64,000 bases of DNA from Wenjunlia tyrosinilytica (GTDB taxonomy: Bacteria > Actinomycetota > Actinomycetes > Streptomycetales > Streptomycetaceae): NCBI RefSeq assembly GCF_014646055.1, contig NZ_BMMS01000013.1:1-64000 (forward strand), read 5' to 3'. The notes beneath the pieces were generated by a model. It saw only the letters and a list, made by a program, of their open reading frames with translations, did not search any database and had not been told where the DNA came from. Positions 17,492 through 25,040 of this stretch are shown here, in pieces. Every line of letters begins with the position of its first letter. The stretch's first letter is position 1. The position numbers and the translations under genes were made by a program.

Positions 17492-17519
17492 GGGGCTCCG
17501 GGCGCTTCGCCCGGGCCCC
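17492..17519 (+). terminator. Hairpin between bldG and the anti-sigma gene
   Basis: A GC stem with one bulge (ggggc-t-ccgggcg against cgcccgggcccc) lies 25 bp after bldG and 32 bp before the next start. It lacks a T-run, so it may terminate only part of the time. That fits the reported mono- and polycistronic bldG transcripts in S. coelicolor. Confidence 0.6.
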
Positions 17520-17551
17520 TGTGCTGCATGCCCTAGAACCGAGGGGGACAC

Positions 17552-17983
17552 ATGGCCACCGTCGAACTCCGTTTCAGCGCACTGCCCGAGCATGTGCGCA
17601 CTGCCCGGCTGGTCGCCGCCGCGGTCGCCCGGCGCGCCGGGGTCGACGAGTCCGTTCTCGACGAGGTCCGCCTCGCCGTGGGCGAAGCCTGCACACGTGC
17701 CGTGTATCTGCACCGCAGCAGCGGAGTGGACCGCCCGGTGCGGGTGGTGCTCGTCGAGGACGAGAAGAAGTTCTCGATCGAGGTGGGGGACGAGGTCCCC
17801 GACACCGGCTCGAGCTCCACCGGCGCCGAGGGCGGTACCCCGAGCGAGGAGGCCGAGGAAGAGGGCCAGATGGGCCTCGCCGTGATCAGCGGTCTCGTCG
17901 ACGACGTCGAGGTGACCAGTGGAGAGGCCGGTGGCACCATCCGCATGAGCTGGCCGACCACGACCGCTGCCGTGCTGCCCTGA
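17552..17983 (+). CDS. RsbW-type anti-sigma factor kinase next to bldG
   Basis: A 143-residue GHKL-type ATP-binding protein. The N box is E-V-R-L-A-V-G-E-A-C-T-R-A and the late G box region is G-Q-M-G-L-A-V-I. An acidic insert (residues about 85-108, E-E-A-E-E-E) separates them. It is the equivalent of S. coelicolor SCO3548, the partner of BldG. It would phosphorylate BldG and bind a sigma factor. The ATG has a GAGGGGG site upstream. The gene is probably cotranscribed with bldG. Confidence 0.9.
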   Translation: MATVELRFSALPEHVRTARLVAAAVARRAGVDESVLDEVRLAVGEACTRAVYLHRSSGVDRPVRVVLVEDEKKFSIEVGDEVPDTGSSSTGAEGGTPSEEAEEEGQMGLAVISGLVDDVEVTSGEAGGTIRMSWPTTTAAVLP

Positions 17984-18769
17984 CGCTTCGTCCCACCCTG
18001 ACGCTTCGTCCCGCCCGTGCGGCCATTCCCGGCCGACCCGGCCGGCTGGATCTCAAGACTCCGCACCCCAGGACCGTGTACTTCAGGACCCCGTTCTTCA
18101 GGACCCCGTTCTTCAGGACTCGGTCCTCGAGGTCCCGGCGGAGAGCCCTGTTGTTCAGGAGGCTGGGCGCCCGGGACCTCGGAGGCGCCGCAACTCGCCG
18201 TCCGCCCCAGTCGGGTGAAGGTGCGCCGCTTGAGCCATCTGCACCACCTGCACACCTGTACCACCACCTGCACCACCATTCCCACCAGTGGCTCAACGCT
18301 TCAGTGGTTCCACGTCGCCTCGGCATGGATTGAGCCCTGTCGGCACTGCGCCGGGTCTGTCCTCCGAGAGGGCCCGACACGCTCGTGACCGAGCGCCGTA
18401 CCGCCGAGCGGTCGGCCCGCACCCGCCCCCGGGCGGCCCGCATCGGGCCCCGGCGCACGGCCTCCGCTGCCGGGACCAATCTCCGAGCATTTAAACATTG
18501 AATTCACTGCAAGTGGTGATTCCGCCGTCATCGGCTTGAATTTCCTGTCACCAGCAGGGGCGAATTTTGTTTGCCGCGCCCTGTTTTGATCATGCCTTGA
18601 TCCCTAGAATCCCTGCACGTCCCACGCGGTCCCGATCGAGGACAGGCGCGGGTTCGGTTCAACATGCCCGCACAGCAGAGCAGTTACGTGCGCACCGTCG
18701 ATGGTCGCGACTGTTCAGCGGTCGCAAGGACCTCCGCGGCACCCACGTGCCAAACGTCAAGGAGGACGA
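17984..18769. other. 786-bp gap with direct repeats and the hppA leader
   Basis: No supported gene. The left part has a doubled ctgacgcttcgtccc (17982-18014) and three copies of a 15-bp ttcaggaccccgttc-type unit (about 18070-18125), then a run of caccacctg-like repeats (18240-18290). From 18480 to 18610 the sequence becomes AT-rich, which fits a promoter for hppA with a 5' leader of about 150 nt. Confidence 0.6.
18581..18610 (+). promoter_or_regulatory. Candidate promoter for hppA
   Basis: A -10 hexamer TAGAAT (18605-18610) sits 18 nt after a weak -35-like CTGTTT (18581-18586), in the AT-rich stretch before hppA. This is a visual match only. Confidence 0.35.
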
Positions 18770-21277
18770 ATGGCGGGGTCTCTCTTCCCCGGAAATCATG
18801 CTGCAGAGATCATTTCTGCAGGGTCAGCAGGGTCTGCCGGGCCGCCACCGGGCCTGGTCCACAAGTGGAGCCTCGCCGCGGATTCGAGCGGGGTGTCGGC
18901 CGTGCTCACCGGGGGAAACCGCGCGATCGTTCTGGTGATCGCCGGTGTCGCCCTCGCCGCTCTCGTCCTCGCCGGGGTCCTGGTCCGCCAGGTGCTCGCG
19001 GCCGACGAGGGCACGCCCAAGATGAAGGAGATCGCAGGCGCGATCCAGGAGGGCGCCAACGCCTACCTGGCGCGGCAGCTCCGCACGCTGAGCGTGTTCT
19101 CCGTCATCGTCTTCTTCCTCCTCATGCTGCTGCCGGCGGACGACTGGAACCAGCGGATCGGCCGCTCGATCTTCTTCCTCGTCGGCGCGGTCTTCTCCGC
19201 GACCACGGGCTACATCGGTATGTGGCTGGCGGTGCGCAGCAACGTGCGTGTGGCCGCCGCGGCACGTGCGGCGACCCCGGGTGTGCCCGCTCAGGGCGTC
19301 CACGAGGGCGGCGACGCTGCGGCCTCGGCGGGCGGCACGGATGTGAAGACGGTCTCGCACCGCGCGATGCGGATCGCGTTCCGCACGGGCGGCGTGGTCG
19401 GCATGTTCACCGTCGGCCTCGGCCTGCTCGGCGCCGCCGCAGTCGTGCTGATCTACGCCGAGAACGCCCCCAAGGTGCTCGAAGGCTTCGGCTTCGGCGC
19501 CGCGCTGCTGGCGATGTTCATGCGTGTCGGCGGCGGCATCTTCACCAAGGCCGCGGACGTCGGCGCGGACCTCGTCGGCAAGGTCGAGCAGGGCATCCCC
19601 GAGGACGACCCCCGCAACGCCGCGACCATCGCGGACAACGTCGGCGACAACGTCGGTGACTGCGCGGGAATGGCCGCCGACCTTTTCGAGTCGTACGCGG
19701 TGACGCTGGTCGCCGCATTGATCCTCGGCACGCTGGCATTCGGTGATGTGGGCCTGTCGTTCCCGCTGCTCGTTCCGGCGATCGGCGTGCTCACGGCCAT
19801 GATCGGCATTTTCGCCGTGTCGCCGCGGATGAGCGACCGCAGCGGAATGACCGCGATCAACCGCGGCTTCTTCATCTCCGCGGTGATCTCCATCCTGCTG
19901 GTGGCAGTGGCGGTCTATGTCTACCTGCCGTCGAGCTTCTCGGATTTGGACAACGTCCCGAACTCGATCTCCAGCCACGACGGCGATCCGCGGATCTTCG
20001 CCCTTGTCGCCGTGGTGATCGGAATCGTGCTGGCCGCTCTCATCCAGCAGCTCACCGGCTACTTCACGGAAACGAACCGCCGTCCGGTCCGCGACATCGG
20101 CAAGACGTCGCTCACCGGTCCCGCGACGGTCGTGCTCGCCGGTATCTCGGTGGGCCTGGAGTCCGCGGTGTACTCGGCGGTGCTGATCGCCCTCGGCGTC
20201 TACGGCGCGTTCCTGCTCGGCGGCACCTCGCTGACGCTGGCGCTGTTCGCGGTGGCGCTGGCCGGAACGGGCCTGCTCACCACCGTCGGGGTCATCGTCG
20301 CCATGGACACCTTCGGCCCGGTGTCCGACAACGCGCAGGGCATCGCGGAGATGTCCGGCGACGTGCACGGCGAGGGCGCCCAGGTCCTCACCGAGCTGGA
20401 CGCGGTCGGCAACACCACGAAGGCCATCACCAAGGGCATCGCCATCGCGACGGCGGTGCTGGCGGCGACGGCGCTGTTCGGCTCGTTCACCCGCGAGATC
20501 GACGAGGCGACGGCCGATGTCGGCTCGGCCGCGCACGGTCTGAGCCTCAACCTGAGCATCGCCCAGCCGAACAACCTCGTCGGGCTGATCCTCGGCGCCG
20601 CGGTGGTGTTCCTGTTCTCGGGGCTCGCGATCAACGCGGTCTCCCGGTCGGCGGGCGCGGTGGTCTTCGAGGTCCGCAACCAGTTCCGCACCAAGCCCGG
20701 GATCATGGACGGCACCGAGAAGCCCGAGTACGGGCGAGTGGTGGACATCTGCACCCGTGACGCGTTGCGGGAGCTGGCCACCCCGGGCCTGCTCGCGGTT
20801 CTCGCCCCGATCGCGGTCGGCTTCTCCCTCGGTGTCGGCCCGCTCGGCGCCTACCTCGCCGGGGCCATCGGCGCGGGCACCCTCATGGCGGTCTTCCTCG
20901 CCAACTCCGGCGGCGCTTGGGACAACGCGAAGAAGCTCGTCGAGGACGGCCACCACGGCGGCAAGGGGAGCGAGGCCCACGCGGCCACGGTGATCGGTGA
21001 CACGATCGGCGACCCGTTCAAGGACACCGCGGGCCCGGCGATCAACCCATTGCTCAAGGTCATGAACCTGGTCTCCCTGCTGATCGCCTCCGCGGTCGTG
21101 AAGTACAGCTTCGGCGACGACAAGAACATCGGTCTGCGGATCGCCGTGGCCGCCGTGGCCGTCGTGATCATCGTTGGCGCGGTGTACCTGTCCAAGCGCC
21201 GCGGCATCACGATGGGCGAAGAGGCCACCTCGGAGGAGTCGGCCGCCCGGTCGGCCGACCCGGCGACGGTCTCCTAG
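18770..21277 (+). CDS. hppA: Membrane-bound proton-translocating pyrophosphatase, K+-independent
   Basis: An 835-residue integral membrane enzyme of about 15-16 helices that couples hydrolysis of pyrophosphate to proton export. The signature region near residues 260-310 has D-V-G-A-D-L-V-G-K-V-E and D-N-V-G-D-N-V-G-D-C-A-G-M. The stretch G-N-T-T-K-A near residue 547 has Lys where K+-dependent enzymes have Ala, which marks the K+-independent class. The start is set by a perfect AAGGAGG 5 nt before the ATG. It follows the bldG operon after a long leader and is probably a single-gene unit ending at a strong hairpin. Confidence 0.96.
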   Translation: MAGSLFPGNHAAEIISAGSAGSAGPPPGLVHKWSLAADSSGVSAVLTGGNRAIVLVIAGVALAALVLAGVLVRQVLAADEGTPKMKEIAGAIQEGANAYLARQLRTLSVFSVIVFFLLMLLPADDWNQRIGRSIFFLVGAVFSATTGYIGMWLAVRSNVRVAAAARAATPGVPAQGVHEGGDAAASAGGTDVKTVSHRAMRIAFRTGGVVGMFTVGLGLLGAAAVVLIYAENAPKVLEGFGFGAALLAMFMRVGGGIFTKAADVGADLVGKVEQGIPEDDPRNAATIADNVGDNVGDCAGMAADLFESYAVTLVAALILGTLAFGDVGLSFPLLVPAIGVLTAMIGIFAVSPRMSDRSGMTAINRGFFISAVISILLVAVAVYVYLPSSFSDLDNVPNSISSHDGDPRIFALVAVVIGIVLAALIQQLTGYFTETNRRPVRDIGKTSLTGPATVVLAGISVGLESAVYSAVLIALGVYGAFLLGGTSLTLALFAVALAGTGLLTTVGVIVAMDTFGPVSDNAQGIAEMSGDVHGEGAQVLTELDAVGNTTKAITKGIAIATAVLAATALFGSFTREIDEATADVGSAAHGLSLNLSIAQPNNLVGLILGAAVVFLFSGLAINAVSRSAGAVVFEVRNQFRTKPGIMDGTEKPEYGRVVDICTRDALRELATPGLLAVLAPIAVGFSLGVGPLGAYLAGAIGAGTLMAVFLANSGGAWDNAKKLVEDGHHGGKGSEAHAATVIGDTIGDPFKDTAGPAINPLLKVMNLVSLLIASAVVKYSFGDDKNIGLRIAVAAVAVVIIVGAVYLSKRRGITMGEEATSEESAARSADPATVS

Positions 21278-21360
21278 ATCCTGAGGGGCCTCCAGATCCT
21301 GAGGGCCTCGATTGTGAGGAGCCTCGATCCCGAGGTTCGACGCCGTGGGACGGCGGGAGG

Positions 21361-21400
21361 ACGGCGGGCGGTGCGCATCCGGCGCACCCCCCGCCGCCGT
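21361..21400 (+). terminator. Terminator after hppA
   Basis: A long GC stem (acggcgggcggtgcgc against gcgcaccccccgccgccgt, with small bulges) lies 84 bp past the hppA stop. Between stop and hairpin are two copies of an agatcctgaggg(g)cctc unit (21278-21312). Confidence 0.7.
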
Positions 21401-21539
21401 TCTCGGGGATGTGCGAACCCTCTCAGGCAGCCTGGTTCAAACCTGGGCAAAGCGGGTCGCATCCTTCGGTCGGCCAGGCCGGAGCGCTCAATCGGCGTGT
21501 ATGTTCCGGAGCGCACGAGCCACGGAAGGGACAGACCCG

Positions 21540-22130
21540 GTGAAGAAGAAGCTGGCTGCTGCACTGACCGGTGCGGCCCTCGCGGCGCTCGCACTCACGG
21601 GCTGCGGCGGCGACGACAGCGGCAAGAAGCGCGACAACTGGGCCAAGGACGTCTGCGACTCGGTCAGGAATCCGTTCGACTCGGCGCAGCAGGCACTCGC
21701 GGACATCGGCCAGGTCAAGCCGGACGAGAAGCCCGAGGCCCTGAAGAAGCGTCTGACCTCGGACATGGACAGGGTGGCCAAGGCCTACGACCAGTTGGCG
21801 GCCGGCGTGAACTCCGCGGGCGCCCCGCCCGTCGACAATGGCGCGACCCTCCAGAAGAACGCGGTCCAGGACCTCAACGACTCCTCCAAGGCCTACCGCG
21901 ACCTCCAGAAGAAGGTCGCCGCCCTGGACACCAAGGACCAGTCGAAGTTCGCGGACGGCCTCAACGACCTCGGCACCGAGACCGAGACGCTGGGCAAGAA
22001 GGGCAGCGCGGGTCTGGACAAGCTCCAGGCCGGCGATCTGGGCAAGGCCATGGCCAAGCAGCCCGGCTGCAAGGCGAGCGGCCCCTCGTCCACCGTCCCC
22101 AACGGCACGACGGGCTCCGGAAACGGCTGA
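21540..22130 (+). CDS. Small secreted lipoprotein of unknown function
   Basis: A 196-residue predicted lipoprotein. The signal peptide V-K-K-K-L-A-A-A-L-T ends in the lipobox L-A-L-T-G-C. The mature part is helical and charged, with two Cys residues (one in V-C-D-S-V, one near the C terminus in P-G-C-K) that could form a disulfide. The GTG at 21540 has GGAAGGGAC upstream; the signal peptide fixes this start. No characterised family recognised. It lies between hppA and the methyltransferase gene, followed by its own hairpin. Confidence 0.8.
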   Translation: MKKKLAAALTGAALAALALTGCGGDDSGKKRDNWAKDVCDSVRNPFDSAQQALADIGQVKPDEKPEALKKRLTSDMDRVAKAYDQLAAGVNSAGAPPVDNGATLQKNAVQDLNDSSKAYRDLQKKVAALDTKDQSKFADGLNDLGTETETLGKKGSAGLDKLQAGDLGKAMAKQPGCKASGPSSTVPNGTTGSGNG

Positions 22131-22149
22131 CGGCGGCACCCCGCCGCCC

Positions 22150-22182
22150 GGGTGCGGGGCGGCACCCCGCCGCCCCGCACCC
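22150..22182 (+). terminator. Terminator after the lipoprotein gene
   Basis: A perfect 13-bp stem (gggtgcggggcgg/ccgccccgcaccc) with a 7-nt loop starts 20 bp after the stop codon. Confidence 0.75.
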
Positions 22183-22282
22183 GCTCCGCTCGCACATCCG
22201 AGGCCGCCCCGGCCCCGGACCCGTGGGAGGGCGCGCCGCCCCCGGCGCGGCCGGGTCGTTCGAGGACCCACGCCGTTGGACA

Positions 22283-23788
22283 ATGGTCCGCATGTACGGC
22301 CCCACCTACAACGACTCCCGCACCGCCCGCCTGCGCGAGGCACTGCGCCGTGCCGCCTACACGGCGGACGGCTGCCTCGACCTGCTCGGCGCCACCCCCT
22401 ACGCCGCGCTCTCCAGGAACGAGACCGTGCCCGCCCTGCGCGCCACCCGCGGTGACAGCCCGCTGGAGACGCTGGTGCGGCTGTTCCTGCTCCAGTCGCC
22501 GGTGCCGCGCAAGCAGGCCGAGACCGCCCTGCCGGTGGACGAGTGCCTGGCCGACGGGTGGCTGGAAACCGATGGGGACGCGGTGCGGGCCACGGTCGAC
22601 ATCCGCCCCTACGGCGGAGAGGCCGGCGCCGACTGGTGGATCGTCTGCGACCTCGGCTGCGCGGTGGGCGGCGCGGGCGGCGCCCGAGAGGGCTCGGCCG
22701 ACCTCGTCCTGGGGGTGGGCGGCGCCTCGACGACGCTGGCGAACATCGCCGTCCGCAAGGGCGTCGGCACCGCTCTCGATCTCGGCACCGGCTCCGGGGT
22801 CCAGGCGCTGCACGCCTCCCGTCATGCCGCCCGGGTGACCGCCACCGACCTCAATCCCCGCGCCCTGCGCTTCGCCCGTCTGACCCTGGCCCTGTCCGGG
22901 GTGGACAACGTCGAACTGGCCGAGGGCAGCCTCTTCGAGCCGGTCGGCGACCAGCGGTTCGATCTGATCGTCTCCAACCCGCCGTTCGTCATCTCCCCGG
23001 CCGGACGGTTCGTCTACCGGGACGCGGGGATGGCGGGTGACGACCTGTGCCGCACCCTCATCGGCCAGGCCGCGGAACGCCTCAACGACGGTGGCTACTG
23101 CCAGCTCCTCGCCAACTGGCAGCACGTCGAGGGGGAGGACTGGCACGAGCGGCTCGCCGGATGGATCGCCCCGACCGGCTGCGACGCCTGGGTCGTCCAG
23201 CGCGAGGTGCAGGACCCGGCGCAGTACGCGGAGCTGTGGCTGCGCGACGGCGGCGACCACCGCGGCGACCCGGTGGACTACGCGGCGCGCTACGACGAAT
23301 GGCTGGACGAGTTCGAGCGGCAGCGGGTCAAGGGGATCGGCTTCGGCTGGATCACTCTGCGCAAGGCGGGGTCGGACCGGCCGGCCGTGCGCATCGAGGA
23401 CTGGCCGCACCCGGTGGAGCAGCCCCTCGGCGAGCACATCGAACGGTGGTTCGCCCGTCAGGACTTCCTGCGCGACCACGACGACGCGGCCCTGCTGGCC
23501 ACCCGGTTGAGGCTCGCCGACGACGTGGTGCAGGAGCAGATGGGCCTGCCCGGCTCCGAGGACCCGGAGCACGTGGTGCTGCGCCACAACCGCGGGATGT
23601 GCCGCGCCACCAAGGTCGACACGGTCGGCGCCGGATTCGCGGGGGCCTGTGACGGCACCTTGGAGGCGGGCGCGATCCTCGACGCCATCGCCCAACTCAT
23701 CGACGAGGACCCGGTCCGCCTGCGTGACCGCACCCCGGACGCGATCCGCCTGCTGGTCGAGGAGGGCTTCCTCGAACCTCCCGTGTAG
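22283..23788 (+). CDS. SAM-dependent methyltransferase (class I, N-P-P-F motif)
   Basis: A 501-residue protein. An N-terminal helical domain (1-150) leads into a Rossmann methyltransferase core with motif I D-L-G-T-G-S-G near residue 166 and N-P-P-F near residue 232. N-P-P-F/Y enzymes methylate a planar nitrogen (adenine N6, glutamine amide or a guanine amine). The C-terminal 200 residues are family-specific. The target is unknown; S. coelicolor has a homologue at the same place next to topA. Two possible starts, ATG 22283 and ATG 22292, neither with a clear ribosome site. Confidence 0.85.
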   Translation: MVRMYGPTYNDSRTARLREALRRAAYTADGCLDLLGATPYAALSRNETVPALRATRGDSPLETLVRLFLLQSPVPRKQAETALPVDECLADGWLETDGDAVRATVDIRPYGGEAGADWWIVCDLGCAVGGAGGAREGSADLVLGVGGASTTLANIAVRKGVGTALDLGTGSGVQALHASRHAARVTATDLNPRALRFARLTLALSGVDNVELAEGSLFEPVGDQRFDLIVSNPPFVISPAGRFVYRDAGMAGDDLCRTLIGQAAERLNDGGYCQLLANWQHVEGEDWHERLAGWIAPTGCDAWVVQREVQDPAQYAELWLRDGGDHRGDPVDYAARYDEWLDEFERQRVKGIGFGWITLRKAGSDRPAVRIEDWPHPVEQPLGEHIERWFARQDFLRDHDDAALLATRLRLADDVVQEQMGLPGSEDPEHVVLRHNRGMCRATKVDTVGAGFAGACDGTLEAGAILDAIAQLIDEDPVRLRDRTPDAIRLLVEEGFLEPPV

Positions 23789-23850
23789 GGCACGGCCGGG
23801 CCCTGGACGACGGTCGCGGCGGTGGCGGGCAGACGGGTTGGAGGCTGATT

Positions 23851-24324
23851 TCAAGCCACATTGCGCACCACGGCCCAGGCGACCGCGACCGCCAGGACCG
23901 CCGCTGTGCCCCGTGAGTCCAGCCGCGGGGCGTACCGTCGGCCCCGCAGGCCGGCCACGAGCCAGCGGCCGAAAACGAACGCGAGGACCGGCGTCGCGGC
24001 GAGCAGGGCCGCGTTGTCGTGCGGAGCCGCGGCGAAGTCGCCGTGGAGCAGGTCGTAGGCCAAGCGGGTGCCGCCGCAGAACGGGCAGAGCAGGCCGGTG
24101 GCCCAGTGGAACGGGCAGCGGGGCAGCAGGCCGCCGGGCCCGTGCGGGTCGGTGCCCCACAGATACGTGGCGGCGGCGGTCGCGGCGGTTACGGCCCCCA
24201 ACGGGGGAGCGGCCGGGTGCCGCGCGAGCGCCCGGACCCGGAGCCGGAGCCGGGCCGGGAGCCGGACTCGGACCCGGATTGGGGCCCGGATCGGGGCCCG
24301 GGCCGACGGGCTCTGCTGGGACAT
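23851..24324 (-). CDS. DUF2752-family membrane protein
   Basis: A 157-residue membrane protein. The family signature is present: T-G-L-L-C-P-F-C-G-G-T-R near residues 77-88, preceded by G-x-L-P-R-C-P-F-H. Three hydrophobic segments follow or flank it. The first 40 residues are Arg/Pro-rich (R-A-P-I-R repeats). Function unknown; the C-P-x-C-G motif may bind metal or be redox-active. It is convergent with the methyltransferase gene. An ATG at 24333, three codons upstream, is equally possible. Confidence 0.8.
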   Translation of the reverse strand: MSQQSPSARAPIRAPIRVRVRLPARLRLRVRALARHPAAPPLGAVTAATAAATYLWGTDPHGPGGLLPRCPFHWATGLLCPFCGGTRLAYDLLHGDFAAAPHDNAALLAATPVLAFVFGRWLVAGLRGRRYAPRLDSRGTAAVLAVAVAWAVVRNVA

Positions 24325-24651
24325 GGCCGCCATCCTGCCAGGGCGTGTTTCCCACCAGAAAGGGGTCGCACTCGCCCGGCGCCCTCTCCGCGCCAATCGG
24401 GCCTTCCGGAAACCGGCCCACCCCGCCCCCCGTCGCTCTCCCCACTCCCGTTCGTACGGAACTCCCGTTCGTACGGAGCCGCTCCCGTTCGTCCGCTCTT
24501 CGCGCTCCTGTTCGTACGGAGCCGCTCCCGTTCGTTCGGAGCGCTCCCGTTCACCCGGGGTTGGTCCGGATGACGCCCCGCCGTGGCGGGCGCGTGGCAG
24601 CGTGGCGGCCTCGTTCGGGGAGAGTCGCACGGGGTGACTGGGGAGGGCGCG
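24325..24651. repeat. 327-bp gap with clustered cccgttcgtacgga repeats
   Basis: Between two divergent genes. From about 24440 to 24560 there are six imperfect copies of a unit around cgctcccgttcgtacggagc, itself partly palindromic (gttcgtacgga, ctccgtacgaac). The rest (24560-24651) looks like an ordinary promoter and leader for the small gene at 24652. No supported CDS. Confidence 0.7.
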
Positions 24652-24846
24652 ATGGAGAGCGGTCCCGCGGTGTTCGCCGGGGCGGTGTTCTCGCTGTTCG
24701 GCGCGGGGCTGCTGGCATGGTCGGGGGCGCGGTGGCGCCTGCGGTCGCCGGTGGTACAGGGCGCGGGCGCCGGGGCGGCGGCGCTGTGTGTGGCCGCTGG
24801 AACAGCTTTTCTCGTGGTTGGCTTCTGGTGCCTGACTAGCGTCTGA
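24652..24846 (+). CDS. Small two-helix membrane protein, unknown
   Basis: A 64-residue protein with two hydrophobic segments (about residues 6-24 and 40-62) joined by a short basic loop (A-R-W-R-L-R-S). GGGGAGG lies 6 nt before the ATG, and the codon pattern is typical of the genome. No family recognised. It precedes topA by about 195 bp. Confidence 0.6.
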   Translation: MESGPAVFAGAVFSLFGAGLLAWSGARWRLRSPVVQGAGAGAAALCVAAGTAFLVVGFWCLTSV

Positions 24847-24968
24847 ATGCAGCTGATCTTTGCTGAGATACACACCAATCGGTACCGAACGGACATCGGT
24901 GGCGGTCCGTGGGGCAGGATGAGGGGTACTCGGGTTACCGTTCGAGTGGCGTTGCGGGCATTCTCCGT

Positions 24969-24998
24969 TTGACACGGGGGGCTGGGTTACGGTCACAC
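24969..24998 (+). promoter_or_regulatory. Candidate topA promoter
   Basis: A perfect -35 TTGACA at 24969-24974, with a weak -10 position 17-18 nt downstream (gtcaca/tcacac, 24992-24998). It is about 45 bp before the topA start, so the leader would be short. Confidence 0.4.
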
Positions 24999-25040
24999 TC
25001 CGCAACGTCACCCCTTTTCGACACCGAGAGAAGAGCGAAG

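Noticed and set aside
18824..20980. Minus-strand open frame of about 720 codons over hppA
   Set aside because: A composition shadow of hppA, rich in Arg/His/Asp with no domains.
21893..24445. Minus-strand open frame of about 850 codons over the methyltransferase gene
   Set aside because: Antisense to a clear methyltransferase with motif I and N-P-P-F; no start signal.
24440..24560. CRISPR-like or REP array
   Set aside because: Direct tandem units without spacers; simple repeat.
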